Assembly (NCBI GenBank): GCA_045600205.1
Contig: JAZRXM010000005.1
Location: 62,001 to 126,000 of the forward strand
Direction of reading: 5' to 3'
DNA from: Firm-04 sp045600205
Lineage (GTDB): Bacteria; Bacillota; Clostridia; Oscillospirales; Ruminococcaceae
Length of the DNA stretch: 64,000 nt
The notes under the pieces were generated by a model. It did no database searches. It was given only the letters and a program-made list of their open reading frames with translations, and was not told the origin of the DNA. Positions 63,334-64,000 of this stretch are shown piece after piece. Position numbers and translations under genes: made by a program. Positions within the stretch are counted from its first letter, which is position 1. Every line of letters starts with the position of its first letter.

Positions 63334-64000
63334 TTGTCGTCGTCCTCCTTCTCGGAAATCAAATCCGTAATTTTCTGTGTGAAATATTCGAGATACGGAA
63401 TGACCTTTGCGTAGTCAAGCCGCATCGGACCGATAATGCCAAGACCGCCTGCATCGCGTCCGTCCTTATGATAGCGTCCGACGATCATGCTGGAATTGCC
63501 GATGACGAACGTAGAGGGTTGTGCAGCCTCGTTTTGTGCTTCCTCGCTGAACATGACATGAATACCGTTGAAGGTACTGTCGAGCAGCGGCATGATCACA
63601 TCTTCCTGATGTTCCATGAACTCGACGATATCCTGTGTGTTCAGTTCCTGACAGGTCAGCAGATTGCGGGTACCGTTGACGGTCAGCTCCTGCCGCATCA
63701 TATCGCGGGAAAGCTCGTAGAGTCCCTCGACCAGCGGTGCCAGCGTGACCATGTAGGTGCCGAGCGCGGTGATAAGCTGATCCATCATTTCCGCAGACAA
63801 ATCATTGACGGACAAGCCGTGCAGATGCTCTGTCAAAAACGCGGTGAAGAACGAAAGCTGCTCCTCGTTGAGATCAAATTCCAGGCGGCAAGCCTTATTC
63901 TTGATGCTGCCTGCCGAGGTAATCAGCAAAATGACGTAAAGCCGTTTACCCGTCGGGATGACCTCGACTTTTGAAATCACCGAAAACTGCGGCATCGTAT
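63330..64000 (-). CDS. hrcA: Heat-inducible repressor HrcA, C-terminal part (gene cut by window edge)
   Basis: The frame is open to the right edge; about 223 codons are visible of an expected ~340-350. The visible part contains the GAF-like and C-terminal regions (VISKVEVIPTGKRLYVILLITSAGSIKNK..., ending GGLGIIGPMRLDYAKVIPYLEYFTQKI), the latter being the conserved GPxRMxY motif. The N-terminal winged helix and the CIRCE operator lie beyond the window. HrcA represses the dnaK operon. Confidence 0.93.
   Translation of the reverse strand, partial: TMPQFSVISKVEVIPTGKRLYVILLITSAGSIKNKACRLEFDLNEEQLSFFTAFLTEHLHGLSVNDLSAEMMDQLITALGTYMVTLAPLVEGLYELSRDMMRQELTVNGTRNLLTCQELNTQDIVEFMEHQEDVIMPLLDSTFNGIHVMFSEEAQNEAAQPSTFVIGNSSMIVGRYHKDGRDAGGLGIIGPMRLDYAKVIPYLEYFTQKITDLISEKEDDDK

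Noticed and set aside
60784..63414. 876-codon plus-strand ORF opposite dnaK and grpE
   Set aside because: It is the antisense shadow of highly conserved genes; no RBS, no recognisable protein and low-complexity Cys/Leu-rich translation.

Overview
The window looks like a chromosomal segment from a cellulosome-bearing, low-to-mid GC Clostridia bacterium of the Ruminococcus type (Oscillospiraceae). The evidence is a dockerin protein with cohesin-like modules and a long Thr-rich linker, a GH5 glucanase, RqcP/ClpE/SpoVB/DegV-type Firmicutes genes, an ECF transporter module, Rex, and clear TTGACA-17-TATAAT promoters with AGGAGG-like ribosome binding sites. Most genes lie on the minus strand. I see no prophage, insertion sequence or CRISPR array.

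Layout. 1-10585 (-): a giant secreted protein, cut by the left edge, with a signal peptide, a ~1000-residue unique region and then many InlB/Listeria-Bacteroides-type repeats. 10844-20514 (-): a co-directional operon, in order of transcription MoxR AAA+ ATPase, DUF5682 protein, VWA protein, SWIM zinc-finger protein (broken by one in-frame stop) and DUF4132 protein; this matches the poorly understood E. coli yehL-yehM-yehP-yehQ-yehI set. 20695-21276 (-): an acidic orphan protein with its own promoter and terminator. 21605-22291 (+): a hemolysin III/PAQR-like membrane protein, then tRNA-Trp (-). 22588-25567 (+): polA and rimI. 25623-28798 (-): mazG-hup-rqcP, then an unknown gene with trpS. 28962-30548 (+): SpoVB-like flippase. 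30563-32305: an XRE-type membrane regulator divergent from degV.

32639-49018 (-) is a long housekeeping run: ruvC, ruvA, a membrane-anchored orphan, sseB-like, ruvB, a cysteine-peptidase-like protein, a GlmM-like protein that has lost its catalytic motifs, an RlmI-type methyltransferase, ecfA1-ecfA2-ecfT, truA, DUF5711, CvpA-like, ClpE-like unfoldase, a small protein and an ABC-F ATPase. 49166-54917 is a plant-polysaccharide region: LysR regulator plus SGNH esterase divergent from a GH5 enzyme without a signal peptide, then the cohesin/dockerin protein. 55010-59198 (-) is aconitase, a small membrane protein, NADP-isocitrate dehydrogenase and the redox repressor Rex. 59465-64000 (-) is hrcA(partial)-grpE-dnaK-dnaJ; the DnaJ J-domain carries HHD in place of HPD.

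The points most worth a second look are: the Yeh-like MoxR/VWA operon and its internal stop, the full-length GlmM-like pseudoenzyme between ruvB and the ecf genes, the HPD-to-HHD DnaJ, a near-identical operator-like element in front of both hlyIII and degV, a probably leaderless mazG, and the cohesin/dockerin adaptor with ten 51-bp repeats.
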